DNA from: Lawsonibacter sp.
GTDB taxonomy: Bacteria; Bacillota; Clostridia; Oscillospirales; Oscillospiraceae
Length of the DNA stretch: 41,607 bases
NCBI GenBank assembly: GCA_022798855.1
Contig: JAAWNI010000002.1
Coordinates: 1 to 41,607 of the forward strand
Reading direction: 5' to 3'
This document shows, one piece after another, positions 8,239-17,541 of this stretch (the stretch's first letter is position 1; every line of letters begins with the position of its first letter). The notes under the pieces were generated by a model. The model did no database searches and was not told where the DNA came from. It saw nothing but the letters and a program-made list of their open reading frames with translations. Position numbers and translations under genes: made by a program.

Positions 8239-9675
8239 ATGAATCGGAACATTGAGGACTACATTAAGCCCGGAGCCCGGGCCCATCTGGTGGGTGTGGG
8301 CGGGGTGTCTATGGCCCCCCTGGCCGAGGTGCTGAAAGGGAAAGGGGTCGGCGTCACTGGCTCTGACATGAGGGAGAGCGGAACGGTGGCCCACCTCCGC
8401 TCCCTGGGCATTCCGGTGGCCATCGGCCACCTGCCCGGGAGCGTGGAGGGGGCGGACTGTGTTATCCGCACCGCTGCCGTCCACGACGACAACCCGGAGA
8501 TCGCCGCCGCTTTGAGCGCCGGCATCCCCGTCTTTGAGCGGGCCCAGGCCTGGGGCGCCATCATGGGCCATTACAAAAACGCCCTGTGCGTGGCGGGCAC
8601 CCACGGCAAGACCACCACCACCTCCATGTGCACCCACATCTTCCTGGCCGCCGGCCGGGACCCCTCTGTGATGATCGGGGGCACCCTGCCCATTCTGGGG
8701 GCGGGCCACCGGGTGGGGCAGGGGGACACCATCATCGCCGAGTCCTGTGAGTACTGCAACTCCTTCCTGTCCTTCGCCCCCACGGTGGCGGTGATCCTCA
8801 ACGTGGAAGCCGACCACCTGGACTTCTTCAAGGACCTGGAGGACATCGAAAAATCCTTCCGGAAATTCGCCGAGCTGGTGCCTGCCCCCGGCGGCCATGT
8901 GGTGGCCAACTGGGACAGCGCCAACGTAAGAAAGACCTTGGAGGGGCTCCAGAGGCCCTGTTTTATGTTCAGCCTGACGGACCGGGAGGCCCACTGTTAC
9001 GCGGACAACCCCGCCTGGGAGCGGGGGCTGCCCACCTTTGATATTGTGGTCCATGGGGAGAGATACGCCCATGTGTCCCTGCGGGTGGGGGGTGTCCACA
9101 ACGTGTCCAACGCCCTGGCCGCCGCCAGCGCCGCCTATGTGCTGGGGGTGCCGGGGAAGGCGGTGGAGGAGGGCCTGAGTTCCTTTACTGGGGCGGGCCG
9201 GCGCTTTGAGAAGAAAGGCGTGTACCATGGGGCCGACGTCTACGACGACTACGCCCACCACCCCGACGAGCTGTGGGCCCTGCTCACCATGGCGAAGACC
9301 CTGGGCTACAAGCGGGTGGTCTGCGCCTTCCAGCCCCACACCTATACCCGCACCGCCGCCCTCTTTGACGGCTTTGTGGAGGTGCTGAAGCTGGCCGACG
9401 TGGCGGTGGTGGCGGAGATATACGCCGCCCGGGAGCAGAACACCCTGGGCATCTCCTCTCTGGACCTGGTGCGGAAAATCCCGGGGGCGGTCTACTGCCC
9501 CCATCTGGAGGGGGCCGCGGCCCAGCTGGCGGATATGGCCGAACCCGGCGACCTGATCCTCACCGTGGGCGCGGGGGACATCTATCTGGCCGGGGAGGAA
9601 CTGGTTAGGCGCTGTTTGAAACATGGAAATGTGCCCAACGGCGAGAAATTTTTTCGCCAGACGAAGCCAATTTGA
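8239..9675 (+). CDS. murC: UDP-N-acetylmuramate--L-alanine ligase
   Basis: Cytoplasmic ATP-dependent ligase adding L-alanine to UDP-MurNAc, the first amino acid of the peptidoglycan stem. The Rossmann-like N-terminal domain has GVGGVSM (about 19-25), the ATP-binding P-loop is GTHGKTTTT (120-128), and the C-terminal domain has YDDYAHHP, which is conserved in Mur ligases. An in-frame GTG at 8230 exists, but the ATG at 8239 has AGAGGTG about 6 bases upstream and gives the usual start, so I chose it (478 residues). The last ~9 codons lie in the left arm of a long imperfect hairpin that continues into a dispersed repeat, so the extreme C-terminus may derive from that element. Confidence 0.94.
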   Translation: MNRNIEDYIKPGARAHLVGVGGVSMAPLAEVLKGKGVGVTGSDMRESGTVAHLRSLGIPVAIGHLPGSVEGADCVIRTAAVHDDNPEIAAALSAGIPVFERAQAWGAIMGHYKNALCVAGTHGKTTTTSMCTHIFLAAGRDPSVMIGGTLPILGAGHRVGQGDTIIAESCEYCNSFLSFAPTVAVILNVEADHLDFFKDLEDIEKSFRKFAELVPAPGGHVVANWDSANVRKTLEGLQRPCFMFSLTDREAHCYADNPAWERGLPTFDIVVHGERYAHVSLRVGGVHNVSNALAAASAAYVLGVPGKAVEEGLSSFTGAGRRFEKKGVYHGADVYDDYAHHPDELWALLTMAKTLGYKRVVCAFQPHTYTRTAALFDGFVEVLKLADVAVVAEIYAAREQNTLGISSLDLVRKIPGAVYCPHLEGAAAQLADMAEPGDLILTVGAGDIYLAGEELVRRCLKHGNVPNGEKFFRQTKPI

Positions 9676-9779
9676 CGCGGGAATACTGGATGTACTTCAA
9701 GGAAAATTGGCAAAGCATGGCGGAAAAAGAGCCGGCGTTTGGGCATGTTGACACTTTTCAAACGAGCCTTAAGGGCGGA
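9649..9779. repeat. Dispersed repeat with a long imperfect hairpin at the murC 3' end
   Basis: The left arm (9649-9673, TTTTTTCGCCAGACGAAGCC...) pairs imperfectly with the right arm (9704-9728, AAATTGGC...ATGGCGGAAAAA). The right half shares an 18-base identity with the copy at window position 40-57, and the similarity continues to about 9779. The murC stop codon is at the end of the left arm. It may also act as the murC terminator. Confidence 0.6.
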
Positions 9780-9808
9780 TAATTTTCCTAGTTTTTTTCT
9801 TCTCCATA

Positions 9809-9838
9809 TTTACAGAGGGCAGTCTTTGGTGGTAGAAT
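9809..9838 (+). promoter_or_regulatory. Probable promoter of the diguanylate cyclase gene
   Basis: TTTACA (9809-9814), an 18-base spacer and TAGAAT (9833-9838) preceded by TGG, an extended -10. It is 55 bases upstream of the start codon. Confidence 0.5.
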
Positions 9839-9892
9839 AAGGGAACCCTGAGAGGGCTGTTCTGACTTTAAGAAGAGGAGGGGAGCGGCGGT

Positions 9893-11689
9893 ATGTCAAA
9901 ACAGAAGAATGTCGCGCGGATGGCGGTTGTGCTTACTGTGTGCGGCGCGCTCCTTTTAATTGTGGCGGTGGGGAGCCTGGTCCTGCGCTGCCGGACGCTG
10001 GAATTTCGGCTGAATGAGATGTATCTTGAGAGCCTGACCGCCCACACAGGCGAGGCCGGCGAGGGGGCGGGATATCTGATCCACTACGGCGAAACCGCGC
10101 TGAAAAATATAGACCTCCTGATCGAGGAGGAGTCCCGTGCTCCGGAGAAGGGCTGGGTGGCCCCGGTGGTGAACACCTTTAATCTGGTGGACAACCGCAT
10201 GGAGCTGAGCTACCTGGACCGGCGGGACATGGAGGGCCGGATTTGGGGGAGCGAGGGGCCGGAGCTGGTCCGCCGGGTTTTGTCCGGCGAGCCGGTGGTC
10301 AGCGGCCTGATTTCCGACCAGGGCCATGAGTCCTCTTATGTGGTGGTGGCCCATCCGGTGGAGTGGGACGGCCAGGTGGTGGGCGCGCTCCAGGCCAGAA
10401 TGCGGGCGGAGACGCTGCTCCATCAGGGGAAGCACTCCACCTTTTTCCACAGCGTCCACAGCGTCATCGCCGGGGAGGACGGCCGGGTGGTCTACGGCAG
10501 CAGTCCAGAGACGGCGGGGGCCGGCCTTGTGGACCTGAGCGCCGATATAGGCATTACCGTCAAAGAGGGGCAGGCCTTGAACGCCTCCTATCAGGCGGCG
10601 GAAAGCGGCTCTTTCTACTACGACCCGGCGGGCGGGCGCTGCTACGTGGCCTGGGGCCAGGTGGGGTACAACGGCTGGCGGATCGTCCAGTTCTCCCAGT
10701 CGCCCAACGTGCAGCTGGAGCGGGAGTCCATGGTGCAGACCGTGGTGATGCTGGTGAGCCTGGCGGGCTGCGCGGTTCTGGCCGCCCTGGTCTGGCGGCA
10801 GCGGGCCAAGCTGGCGGCGGAGAAGCTGCGCTACGACACCCTTTCGGAGTTTAAGGACACCCTGATTTTTGAGTACGACTGCCGGACGGACAGCATGGAG
10901 TTTACCTCCAATGCGCTGGAGACGCTGGACTTGAAGGGCACCCGGCTGGAGCGCGTCACGGACGGGAGCGGCTGCTTCCCCGTGTTCCACCCGGACGACA
11001 TCGGCAATGTGCGGCGGGCGCTGCGGGGCACGGTGAATATGATTCCGGACCAGATCGAACACGACCGAATCCGAATGAAAAAACGGGACGGGGAGTACAG
11101 CTGGTACCGCGGCCAGTATAAGGCGGTGTTCAGCCCGGAGGGCAAAGCCATCCGGCTGATTGGCACACTGACCGACATCAGCGCCCAGATCGACCGGGAG
11201 CAGGAGCTGCGCCATCAGGCCCAGCAAGACCCCTTGACCGACGTGTACAACCGTGCGGGGGTCAAGCTGATCAACGCCCGCCTGGAGCAGATTTCCCGGG
11301 GCATCCTCTTCATGCTGGACCTGGACGACTTTAAATTCATCAACGACACCTACGGCCACGCCGCTGGAGATAAGGTCCTCGTGGCGATGGGGCAGATTTT
11401 GAAGGATATTTTCCGCACCGACGACATCGTGGCCCGGGTGGGCGGGGATGAGTTCGTGGCCTTCCTGTCCGGCTCGGACAACGCGTCGATGGCCCAGGAG
11501 AAGGCCCAGGAGCTGCTGGACCGGGTGCGGGAGCTGAAGCTGGAGGGGATCGACACCCAAATCAGCGTCAGCATCGGAATTGCCAGCGCCCCCACCTATG
11601 GAAGGACCTTCGAGAGCCTGAGCGCTTCTGCGGATGAAGCCATGTACGAGATCAAAAACGGCGGAAAGGGCGGCTTCGCCCTGCGCTGA
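9893..11689 (+). CDS. Membrane sensor diguanylate cyclase (extracellular sensor, PAS, GGDEF)
   Basis: Predicted to make cyclic di-GMP from two GTP in response to an external signal. One membrane helix (about 9-31), an extracytoplasmic sensor of ~250 residues (Cache-like by layout), a second helix (281-301), a PAS domain of the PAS_3 type (about 312-432) and a C-terminal GGDEF domain (445-598). The active site is intact (GGDEF at 517-521, DLDDFKFINDTYGHAAGD upstream). RTDD at 508-511, five residues before GGDEF, matches the RxxD inhibitory I-site, so product feedback is expected. No EAL domain. It is a single gene with its own promoter and a terminator shared with the convergent trxA. Confidence 0.92.
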   Translation: MSKQKNVARMAVVLTVCGALLLIVAVGSLVLRCRTLEFRLNEMYLESLTAHTGEAGEGAGYLIHYGETALKNIDLLIEEESRAPEKGWVAPVVNTFNLVDNRMELSYLDRRDMEGRIWGSEGPELVRRVLSGEPVVSGLISDQGHESSYVVVAHPVEWDGQVVGALQARMRAETLLHQGKHSTFFHSVHSVIAGEDGRVVYGSSPETAGAGLVDLSADIGITVKEGQALNASYQAAESGSFYYDPAGGRCYVAWGQVGYNGWRIVQFSQSPNVQLERESMVQTVVMLVSLAGCAVLAALVWRQRAKLAAEKLRYDTLSEFKDTLIFEYDCRTDSMEFTSNALETLDLKGTRLERVTDGSGCFPVFHPDDIGNVRRALRGTVNMIPDQIEHDRIRMKKRDGEYSWYRGQYKAVFSPEGKAIRLIGTLTDISAQIDREQELRHQAQQDPLTDVYNRAGVKLINARLEQISRGILFMLDLDDFKFINDTYGHAAGDKVLVAMGQILKDIFRTDDIVARVGGDEFVAFLSGSDNASMAQEKAQELLDRVRELKLEGIDTQISVSIGIASAPTYGRTFESLSASADEAMYEIKNGGKGGFALR

Positions 11690-11695
11690 ACAGAG

Positions 11696-11724
11696 AAACG
11701 CCCCGCCGTCAGGCGGGGCGTTTT
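11696..11724. terminator. Bidirectional terminator between the GGDEF gene and trxA
   Basis: A perfect 12-bp stem, AAACGCCCCGCC and GGCGGGGCGTTT with loop GTCA. It is flanked by A's on one side and T's on the other, so it works for both converging genes. Confidence 0.9.
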
Positions 11725-11728
11725 GTAG

Positions 11729-12040
11729 TTACAGATTCTGTTCCAGCACCTGGACATAGGCCTCCGGGGGCATGACGCCCACCAGCCGGTCGATCTCCTT
11801 GCCGTCCTTGAAGAAGATAACGGTGGGAATGCCGCTGATCCCGAAGCCTATAGCCAGCTCCTGCTCCTCGTCAGTGTTCACCTTGCCGACCACCGCTTTG
11901 CCCTCGTATCTGCCGGCCAGGCTCTCAATCACGGGGCCCAGCATCTGGCAGGGCCCGCACCAGTCGGCCCAGAAGTCCACCAGCATCAGTTTGCCCTCGC
12001 CGAGGGTCTTTTCAAAGGTTTCCTTGTTAAAATGGATCAT
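11729..12040 (-). CDS. trxA: Thioredoxin
   Basis: Small cytoplasmic dithiol-disulfide carrier. The 103-residue protein has the classic active site WCGPC (residues 27-31) and the cis-proline in GIPTVIFF. Length is normal. On the minus strand it lies 30 bases after the flavoprotein reductase gene, the likely first gene of a two-gene operon, and the reductase is its probable electron donor. An AAGGAAG ribosome binding site precedes the ATG. Confidence 0.96.
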   Translation of the reverse strand: MIHFNKETFEKTLGEGKLMLVDFWADWCGPCQMLGPVIESLAGRYEGKAVVGKVNTDEEQELAIGFGISGIPTVIFFKDGKEIDRLVGVMPPEAYVQVLEQNL

Positions 12041-12061
12041 AATAATCTTCCTTTCTTTTGT

Positions 12062-12076
12062 TTTCCGCCCCTACAG
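12062..12076. repeat. Half repeat end (CCGCCCCTACAG) at the reductase stop
   Basis: Read on the minus strand, CTGTAGGGGCGG matches the end of the 77-bp repeats. The TAG inside it is the stop codon of the thioredoxin reductase-like gene, as at the end of rsmI. It lies in the 30-base gap before trxA. Confidence 0.45.
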
Positions 12077-12919
12077 GGCCGCGTCCAAATACTCGCAGGC
12101 GGACAGGGCGGCCACATGGCCTTCGCCCACCGCCTTGGACACCTGGAGGGGCCCGCCGGTGCAGTCCCCGGCGGCAAAGACCCCGGGGAGGTTGGTGGCC
12201 ATGCGGCGGTCCACCTGAATGGCCCCCTCTTCGGTAGCCAGGGCGGGCAGCAGGTCGGTGGGGGCCACCGCCCGGCGGAGGATAAACACCCCGGCGCAGG
12301 GCAGAAGGGCGCCGTCCACCTCCAGCCCGGTGACAGTTTTCTCCCCCTTGACGGCCAGCTTCCCGGCCTTTACATAGGGGATGCCCCCGTCCAGCCCCTG
12401 GGGCCGCTGAGGGGAGGTGTAGACAACCTGGCAGCCCAGGCCGCGCAGGTAGTTGGCCTCCTGGGGGGCGTCGGGGGACAGGCCCACCACAATGACAGGC
12501 TTGTTCCGGTAGAGCATCCCGTCGCAGGTGGCGCAGTAGCTCACGCCCCGGCCCAGGTACTCCCCCTCGCCGGGGTATTTGGCCGCCCGGACCACGCCGG
12601 GAGCCAGGACCAGGGCCTTTCCCTGATACACCTGGCTGCCCACGGTGAGGGAGAAGCCCTCCCAGGCCAGCAGGGACAGCACCTTGCCCACCACAAATTC
12701 CGCCCCCAGCTCCCCGGCGTGGCGGTGGAGCATCTCCAGCAGCTCCAGCCCCGTCCGGCCGGGAAGGCCCGGGTAGTTGTCCACCCGCTCCGCCTTGGCC
12801 AGGGGGCTGTCCTGCCAGCGGTTGCCGAGCACTAGGACGCTTTTGTTCCGGCCCCGGGCGGCCACCGCCGCCGCCAGCCCGGCGGGGCCGGAGCCCAATA
12901 CCACGATGTCGTATGTCAT
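12071..12919 (-). CDS. Thioredoxin reductase-like flavoprotein lacking NADPH motifs
   Basis: FAD-dependent disulfide reductase, 282 residues (classic enzymes are about 310). The FAD-binding GSGPAG motif (9-14), redox-active CATC (129-132) and C-terminal GVFAAGDC motif (about 246-253) are intact. The middle domain, where NADPH binds in classic TrxB (GGGxSA and HRRxxxR), reads GLSPDAPQEA (146-155) and YTSPQRPQG (167-175), so both NADPH signatures are missing. This matches what is known of ferredoxin-dependent flavin thioredoxin reductases (FFTR) of clostridia; the assignment to that group is inference. Start: ATG at 12919 with AAGGAGAA a few bases upstream; longer in-frame extensions run through a repeat. 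It is 30 bases upstream of trxA. Confidence 0.85.
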   Translation of the reverse strand: MTYDIVVLGSGPAGLAAAVAARGRNKSVLVLGNRWQDSPLAKAERVDNYPGLPGRTGLELLEMLHRHAGELGAEFVVGKVLSLLAWEGFSLTVGSQVYQGKALVLAPGVVRAAKYPGEGEYLGRGVSYCATCDGMLYRNKPVIVVGLSPDAPQEANYLRGLGCQVVYTSPQRPQGLDGGIPYVKAGKLAVKGEKTVTGLEVDGALLPCAGVFILRRAVAPTDLLPALATEEGAIQVDRRMATNLPGVFAAGDCTGGPLQVSKAVGEGHVAALSACEYLDAAL

Positions 12920-12931
12920 GCGATTCTCCTT

Positions 12932-13002
12932 CTGTAGGGACGCTTCACGAAGCGTCCGCTGGTTTCGCCAGCAATGCTTGGCGCGCGGACGCGTCTCTAC
13001 AG
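12932..13002. repeat. 71-bp inverted-repeat element upstream of the reductase gene
   Basis: Starts CTGTAGGGACGC and ends GCGTCTCTACAG, with an internal palindrome GGACGCTTCACGAAGCGTCC at the left end. It is a diverged relative of the 77-bp repeats. It sits 13 bases before the ATG of the reductase, that is, in its 5' leader just upstream of the ribosome binding site. Confidence 0.6.
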
Positions 13003-13055
13003 CCCTTATTATACCCTCTTTTCCCGGCGGGAACAAGAGCTTTGCCGCAAATAGA

Positions 13056-13084
13056 TTGAACGGAGCCAAATTTTGTGGTAAAAT
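13056..13084 (+). promoter_or_regulatory. Promoter for the YdeI-family gene
   Basis: TTGAAC (13056-13061), a 17-base spacer and TAAAAT (13079-13084) preceded by TGG (extended -10). It is 56 bases before the GTG start. Confidence 0.6.
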
Positions 13085-13139
13085 TGGGGGGCTCGCGCAA
13101 AGATCGAGGGGCCGAGACAGATAAAAGGAGGAGCGGATT

Positions 13140-13700
13140 GTGAGCGATGTTTTGGAATTCGCCAGCAGGGAAGCCTTTCGGAGCTGGCTGGCGGAAAACT
13201 GCCTGTCCAGCGCCGGCGTATGGCTTTTGTTCGGCAAGGCGGGCGGCCCGAAGACCGTCAAGGCGGGGGAGGCCCTGGAGGAAGCCCTCTGCTTCGGGTG
13301 GATCGACGGACAGATGCGGAGCATTGACAGCAAGTCCTATCAAAAATATTTTTCCATGCGCCGGGAGAACAGCAAGTGGTCGGAGAAAAACAAGGCGCTG
13401 GTCCAGAGCCTGGAGGAGCGGGGGCTGATGACCGATTTTGGCCGGGAGAAGGTCGAGGAAGCCAAGCGGAACGGCCAGTGGTACGCGCCCGGCCCCGTGG
13501 CGGTGACGGAGGAACAAATCGCCCAGGTTTCCGCCGTGCTGGAGGGCTGTGAGCCGGCGTTTACCAATTTTCAGGCCATGTCCCTGTCGGTGCGGAAGAC
13601 CTATGCCCGGGCTTACTTCGACGCCAAGACCGACGCCGGGCGGGAGAAGCGGCTGGCCTGGATGGTGGACCGGCTGAACAAAAATCTAAAGCCCATGTGA
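13140..13700 (+). CDS. YdeI/OmpD-associated family protein
   Basis: A 186-residue soluble protein with the family signatures near LCFGWIDGQ (about residues 57-65), FSMRRENSKWSEKNK and a C-terminal KTYARAYFDAKTDAGREKRL segment typical of OmdA/YdeI-like proteins. Members have been linked to protection from bacteriocins or antimicrobial peptides in some bacteria, but the biochemical function is not known, and I do not assign one. The GTG start at 13140 follows AAAGGAGGAG with good spacing. It has its own promoter and is followed by a separate glnS promoter. Confidence 0.82.
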   Translation: MSDVLEFASREAFRSWLAENCLSSAGVWLLFGKAGGPKTVKAGEALEEALCFGWIDGQMRSIDSKSYQKYFSMRRENSKWSEKNKALVQSLEERGLMTDFGREKVEEAKRNGQWYAPGPVAVTEEQIAQVSAVLEGCEPAFTNFQAMSLSVRKTYARAYFDAKTDAGREKRLAWMVDRLNKNLKPM

Positions 13701-13724
13701 CGGCCCCGCCGCCCTTAAAAACAC

Positions 13725-13753
13725 TTGCCAGGACGGGGTTTCTGGTGTAAAAT
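13725..13753 (+). promoter_or_regulatory. Probable promoter of glnS
   Basis: TTGCCA (13725-13730), a 17-base spacer and TAAAAT (13748-13753), 31 bases before the ATG. Confidence 0.5.
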
Positions 13754-13783
13754 AGGCCCATTGACAAAGGAGGAGAGAAATCC

Positions 13784-15481
<1,698 letters not shown>

Positions 15482-15531
15482 ATATTCCGCCCATGGGCGT
15501 ACCGCGCCCTCCCCATGGATATCCGCGCTGA

Positions 15532-15561
15532 AAGGGCGGCAGGCTTTTGCCCGCCGCCCTT
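15532..15561 (+). terminator. Terminator after glnS
   Basis: AAGGGCGGC-A-GGC, a TTTT loop, and GCC-C-GCCGCCCTT, a 12-bp stem with one mismatch, followed by TGTTTGTG. It lies between the convergent glnS and metallophosphoesterase genes and could serve both strands. Confidence 0.65.
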
Positions 15562-15596
15562 GTTTGTGTGGACGCTGTAGATTATTTGGGTGAGCG

Positions 15597-16346
15597 CTAT
15601 TTCAGCGGAATGATCTCCTCGTGAACGGCCAGACAGCGTCCCGACACCACCTGGTCCAGATGGTAGTGGCCGAAGAACCAGCGCTTGAACTGACAGCGCT
15701 GGGACAGCTCCTCCAGGAAATCGGTGAGGGGGTTGGCGGGATAGCGCCCCTGGCACAGCCCCGCCTGTACGGAGGTGGGGCAGCAGTGGGTGATGACGCA
15801 GTCCACCTTCCAGCCGTGGAGGGCCAGGTTGTCCCGTGCGGTTTGGTACTCCTCCTCCCGGGGCAGCTCCTCCTTCCACCAGGTCACATGGTTGATTCGG
15901 TGGGGCCGGCCTTGAAGGGTCAGCTGCCTGTGGGCCTCCCGAAAGAGGGGGTCGTCCGGGTCCAGGATGCCGCCGGAGATGTCATGGCTCCTGGCTCCGC
16001 CCATGGTGAAGAAGGACAGCCCCTGGAGCTGGTAGACCTGCCCCCGCATCAGGTGGATGACCGAGGGCCGGACCCGCTGGACCATGCCGCCCTGCCAGGG
16101 TTCGATGGGGTAGGCGGCCAGAAGGTCGAAATTGTCGTGGTTGCCGTCGATAAACAGCGTGGCAAAGGGCTTTTCCTCCAGCCAGTCCAGCCAATAGCGG
16201 TCCTCCGGGCCGTCATCCCATACGCCGCCAAAGTCGCCGCAGATGATGACATAGTCCTGCTTCGTCATGTCGGATTGGGCGGGGAAGAAGAGCGGCCGCA
16301 GCCGGGTAAAGTCGCCGTGGGTATCGCCCGTAATAAAAATTGCCAT
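15597..16346 (-). CDS. Calcineurin-like metallophosphoesterase
   Basis: A 249-residue phosphoesterase with the dinuclear-metal motifs GDTHGD (near the N-terminus), GDFGG (about 37) and DGNHDNFD (about 70), plus later His motifs (THCCPTS, GHYHLD). These bind two metal ions that hydrolyse phosphoester bonds. The substrate cannot be told from sequence. I start at the ATG at 16346, which has GGGAGGAA upstream; a longer frame to 16439 has no good ribosome binding site and no conserved residues. No membrane segments. It stands alone and is convergent with glnS. Confidence 0.85.
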   Translation of the reverse strand: MAIFITGDTHGDFTRLRPLFFPAQSDMTKQDYVIICGDFGGVWDDGPEDRYWLDWLEEKPFATLFIDGNHDNFDLLAAYPIEPWQGGMVQRVRPSVIHLMRGQVYQLQGLSFFTMGGARSHDISGGILDPDDPLFREAHRQLTLQGRPHRINHVTWWKEELPREEEYQTARDNLALHGWKVDCVITHCCPTSVQAGLCQGRYPANPLTDFLEELSQRCQFKRWFFGHYHLDQVVSGRCLAVHEEIIPLK

Positions 16347-16670
16347 TTGGGTTCCTCCCGGTTTTGATCTGGCGCCGCACGGGGCAGAGCGCTTGGAAAA
16401 ACAGACATTGCCATATTGGAGTTTATCACAAAAAGTCAAGGATTGACAGATTCAAACAAAAAAAATTTTTTTATGCCGCCAGAGGGAGCGGGCCGTTAAG
16501 AGGGCATAAAGAAAGCGACAAAATCATGTTAAGATATGAAACGCCGGCCTGTTATAATCTGTTAAAATAGGGCTTTGGTTCTTTTCAGCTCTTGACAAAG
16601 GGAGTACAATCTTTTGAGGAAGGGGAGCGGGGCCACGCTTCCCGGGAAAAGTGTGAGAGAAGGCGTATGA
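16347..16670. other. Intergenic region between the phosphoesterase and the ATP synthase operon
   Basis: A 324-base gap with no credible gene. It is A/T-rich compared with its surroundings, with a run of A's then T's at about 16458-16471 and a weak inverted repeat TATGCC...GGCATA around 16472-16508. The ATP synthase promoter lies at 16550-16558, leaving a leader of roughly 100 bases before atpB. Confidence 0.6.
16550..16558 (+). promoter_or_regulatory. Extended -10 promoter of the atp operon
   Basis: TGTTATAAT is a perfect TGn-TATAAT. No clear -35 is seen at 17-18 bases. A second weaker candidate, TACAAT at 16605-16610, lies closer to the gene. Confidence 0.5.
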
Positions 16671-17522
16671 ATGAAACAGTATAAAAAAGGGTTGACGCTG
16701 TGGCTGATCGCCATTCTGGTCCTGTTGGCCGGCGCGCTGCTCACTGGTTCGCCGAGCCGGACGGAGAGCGTGCAGGAGGCCATGCGGGACGCGGTGCTCC
16801 ACAACGTGAACCGGATCAGCCTGTTTGGGCTGAAGGAAGTGAACCCAGGGCTGATCTCCGCCTTTGTGGTAACGGCGGTGCTGCTGATCCTGGCGGTGGG
16901 GATCCGGGTGTTTGTCATCCCTCGATTCCAGTATATTCCGGGGAGGTTCCAGATTTTGCTGGAGGAGTGGGTGAGCCTGTTCAACGGCATGGCCAAGGAC
17001 AGCAGCCCCCGCCGGTTCGGGTTTTTAAGCGCTTACATCTTCGCCGTGGGCGCGTTCATCTTTGTGGGTACGCTCTTTGAGCTGCTGGGGCTCCAGGCCA
17101 TCACGGTCCACGGCCATCCCATCACCCTGCCGGCCCCGCTGTCCGACGTAAACGCGGCCATCGCTGCGGGGACGCTGTCCTATATGGTCATCCTCTCCGG
17201 CGGCATCGTCAACAATGGGATGAACGGAGTCAGCAAGACGCTGAAAGAGTTCTCGCTGCCCATCTCCATGAGCTTCCGGCTCTTCGGCGCGCTGCTCAGC
17301 GGCCTGCTGGTGACCGAGCTCGTGTACTACTATATCAGCCTCAGCTTTGTGCTCCCGGTGGCGGTGGGCGTGCTGTTCACCCTGCTCCACGCCGTCATTC
17401 AGACATATGTGCTTACCATGCTGGTGTCGATGTACTATGGCGAGGTGTCTGAGCCAGACCCGCCCAAGCCGCCCAGGGAGAAACGGAAAAAACGCAAAAA
17501 GACCCGCGGCGCGGGGACATAA
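16671..17522 (+). CDS. atpB: F1Fo ATP synthase subunit a
   Basis: Membrane stator subunit that forms the two half-channels for the coupling ion next to the c ring. The 283-residue protein has an N-terminal hydrophobic helix (about 9-27) and about five further helices. The essential Arg is in the SMSFRLFGALLSGLLVTEL segment, equivalent to E. coli Arg210. The C-terminus ends in an unusually basic, Pro/Lys-rich tail (EKRKKRKKTRG). GAGAAGG lies 7 bases before the ATG. It is the first gene of the operon; no atpI is present upstream. Confidence 0.92.
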   Translation: MKQYKKGLTLWLIAILVLLAGALLTGSPSRTESVQEAMRDAVLHNVNRISLFGLKEVNPGLISAFVVTAVLLILAVGIRVFVIPRFQYIPGRFQILLEEWVSLFNGMAKDSSPRRFGFLSAYIFAVGAFIFVGTLFELLGLQAITVHGHPITLPAPLSDVNAAIAAGTLSYMVILSGGIVNNGMNGVSKTLKEFSLPISMSFRLFGALLSGLLVTELVYYYISLSFVLPVAVGVLFTLLHAVIQTYVLTMLVSMYYGEVSEPDPPKPPREKRKKRKKTRGAGT

Positions 17523-17541
17523 CAACGAGGGGGATTTTGTC

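Noticed and set aside
12920-13333. N-terminal extension of the reductase gene to 13333
   Set aside because: It runs through an inverted-repeat element and the promoter of the divergent gene; the FAD motif begins right after the ATG at 12919, which has a good ribosome binding site.
16592-16610. TTGACA and TACAAT before atpB as a promoter
   Set aside because: Spacing is only 7 bases, far from the 16-18 needed.
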